Positions 62,829 to 64,000 of a stretch of 64,000 bases of DNA are shown one piece after another (the stretch's first letter is position 1; each line of letters opens with the position of its first letter). The notes beneath the pieces are model-generated. The model searched no databases, was not told where the DNA came from, and saw only the letters and a program-made list of their open reading frames with translations. A program made the translations under genes and the position numbers. This stretch comes from Acetomicrobium hydrogeniformans ATCC BAA-1850. Lineage in GTDB: Bacteria; Synergistota; Synergistia; Synergistales; Acetomicrobiaceae. The stretch spans positions 754,001 through 818,000 of the forward strand of contig NZ_ACJX03000001.1 in assembly GCF_000160455.2 (NCBI RefSeq), in the 5' to 3' direction.

Positions 62829-63824
62829 CTATTTTGCTACCTTTTCAGCCAAGGCGATGATGTCTTCTCCGATCTCGCCCTTGAACTGCTCGTAAATGGC
62901 GTGGGCCGCTTCAACGAAGGGCTTCTTCTGCTCAGGTGTGAGGTCGTTGATCTTCATGCCCTTGTTTTGGAGCTCCACTATAAGTTCTTCCTCTTCCTGT
63001 GGCATGACTTCCCGATGTCTTGCCACAAACCTCCTTGCTCCTTCCTTTACGACTTCCTGCAACTCGGAGGGAAGGTTATCAATGAAGGACTTATTGGTCA
63101 AAATGTGAACGACGGAAAAGACATGTCCGGTCAGAGAACAGTATTTCTGTACTTCATAGAATCTGCTGTCGTGTATTAGGACTATGGGGTTCTCCTGACC
63201 GTCTACGGTACCTTGCTGAAGGGCCGTGTAAAGCTCGCCAAAGCTCATAGGAGTGGGATTTGCCCCCAATTCTTTGAAGAAGGCGATATGCGGAGGCACT
63301 TCCATTGTCCTTATCTTCAAGCCCTTCAAATCCTCGGGACTGTAGATAGGGCGTTTGTTGTTGGTAATGTGTCTGAAACCGTTTTCGAAATAGCCTAAAT
63401 TCATCATGCCCGTTTTAAGCAACCTCTTGTCCAGCTCCTTGCCCAACTCCCCGTCGAGCGCCTCAAATGCTGATTCCCTGGTCGTGAAAAGATACGGAAG
63501 TTCGACTACGTTGAAACTCTTCTCGAAACTGGCTGTAATGGACGTAACGGGGAGGGCCATCTGAAGGATACCCAATTGAACTGCTTCGGCCATCTCCCTG
63601 TCTCCACCCATCTGTGCATTGGGATATAGCTCGACCTTTATCCTACCGCCGGAATTCTCTTCCACGTATTTTTGAAAGACCTCCCTCATTAGGACACAGT
63701 CGGGATGGCTTTCGGGCTGAATGGTTCCCACCTTGATCGTGTAGTCGGCTGCAGATGCGCAAAAGGCGAAAAAGAACAAAAACATCGCTGCCATTGATAA
63801 ACTCAACCACCGCTTAATGCTCAT
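62829..63824 (-). CDS. dctP: TRAP transporter substrate-binding protein DctP (system 2)
   Basis: A 331-aa protein. Signal peptide WLSLSMAAMFLFFFAFCASA; then VGTIQPESHPDCVLMREVFQ, ELYPNAQMGGDREMAEAVQL, the ligand Arg in LKGLKIRTMEVPPHIAFFKE, and the Asn in GTVDGQENPIVLIHDSRFYE. It looks like the DctP/SiaP-type family member for a C4-dicarboxylate or related acid. First gene of the operon, with TATTCT/TATATT-like promoter boxes upstream (63855-63880). Confidence 0.92.
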   Translation of the reverse strand: MSIKRWLSLSMAAMFLFFFAFCASAADYTIKVGTIQPESHPDCVLMREVFQKYVEENSGGRIKVELYPNAQMGGDREMAEAVQLGILQMALPVTSITASFEKSFNVVELPYLFTTRESAFEALDGELGKELDKRLLKTGMMNLGYFENGFRHITNNKRPIYSPEDLKGLKIRTMEVPPHIAFFKELGANPTPMSFGELYTALQQGTVDGQENPIVLIHDSRFYEVQKYCSLTGHVFSVVHILTNKSFIDNLPSELQEVVKEGARRFVARHREVMPQEEEELIVELQNKGMKINDLTPEQKKPFVEAAHAIYEQFKGEIGEDIIALAEKVAK

Positions 63825-63919
63825 ACATTACTCCCCCTTATGATGTATTTCATTGTGATAGAATATAACACATTTATCGGAATTCTAGAATAGTATTTTA
63901 AGGGAGTGTGTAACTTACA

Positions 63920-63964
63920 ATACGTGGCCTAGCAAGTGGAAATTGAGTTTGCTAGGCCACGTAT
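63920..63964. terminator. Perfect 16-bp inverted repeat at the right end
   Basis: ATACGTGGCCTAGCAA (63920-63935) pairs perfectly with TTGCTAGGCCACGTAT (63949-63964) around 13 nt. It is probably the terminator of a gene beyond the right edge reading leftward, or of one reading rightward into the window's end. T tracts are weak on both sides, so an insertion-sequence end or operator is also possible. Confidence 0.45.
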
Positions 63965-64000
63965 ATGTTAACGCAATACTCTACTTTGCGAATATCTCGT

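Overview
The window looks like chromosomal DNA of an anaerobic, amino-acid-fermenting diderm bacterium. A Synergistota member close to Acetomicrobium/Anaerobaculum is my best guess. It rests on the combination of a V/A-type ATPase, a two-subunit glycine dehydrogenase, paired TRAP transporters, glycyl-radical chemistry and lipid-A-type envelope genes. This is inference from gene content; no rRNA or tRNA marker is present.

Layout. Positions 1-8.2 kb are accessory and heavily decayed: a broken IS200/IS605 element, a Panacea-like gene behind a truncated gene, an AbiEii-like nucleotidyltransferase pair, two unknown genes, a GC-rich patch with a broken tyrosine recombinase, a serine-recombinase remnant, and a frameshifted HtrA-like protein whose catalytic triad is gone. 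Positions 8.3-13.6 kb hold a two-component system divergent from a lipid-A-type glycosylation operon (GT2, LAB_N protein, ArnT-like GT39). Positions 13.7-17.3 kb are a complete fructose PTS operon (fruR-fruK-EIIA-EIIBC) with its promoter and operator visible. Positions 17.6-22.4 kb carry a hydantoinase-family amidohydrolase, a membrane metallophosphoesterase, exonuclease III, an EamA transporter and a small duplicated zinc-binding protein.

Positions 22.5-28.3 kb are the complete glycine cleavage system (gcvT-gcvH-gcvPA-gcvPB-lpd). Positions 28.4-37 kb are a nine-gene V-type ATPase operon in an unusual order (D-H-C-I-K-F-E-A-B), preceded by a secreted FAD oxidoreductase. An FMN alpha-hydroxy-acid dehydrogenase and adenine deaminase follow.

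The most interesting block is 42.2-51.2 kb, all on the minus strand: a glycyl-radical trans-4-hydroxy-L-proline dehydratase (hypD) and its activase, then a tightly coupled five-gene flavin/iron-sulfur complex that resembles the archaeal alpha-beta-gamma-delta dye-linked L-proline dehydrogenase with its alpha subunit split in two, then an MBL-fold hydrolase and an ornithine-cyclodeaminase-family enzyme. With the nearby glycine cleavage system this would suit a cell living on collagen-like peptides (Gly, Pro, Hyp).

Positions 51.3-64 kb contain a broken glutamate/dicarboxylate symporter, CorA, RadC, a secreted SagB-type nitroreductase, a PflX-like radical SAM protein, an NlpC/P60 cell-wall hydrolase, and two complete TRAP transporter operons facing each other.
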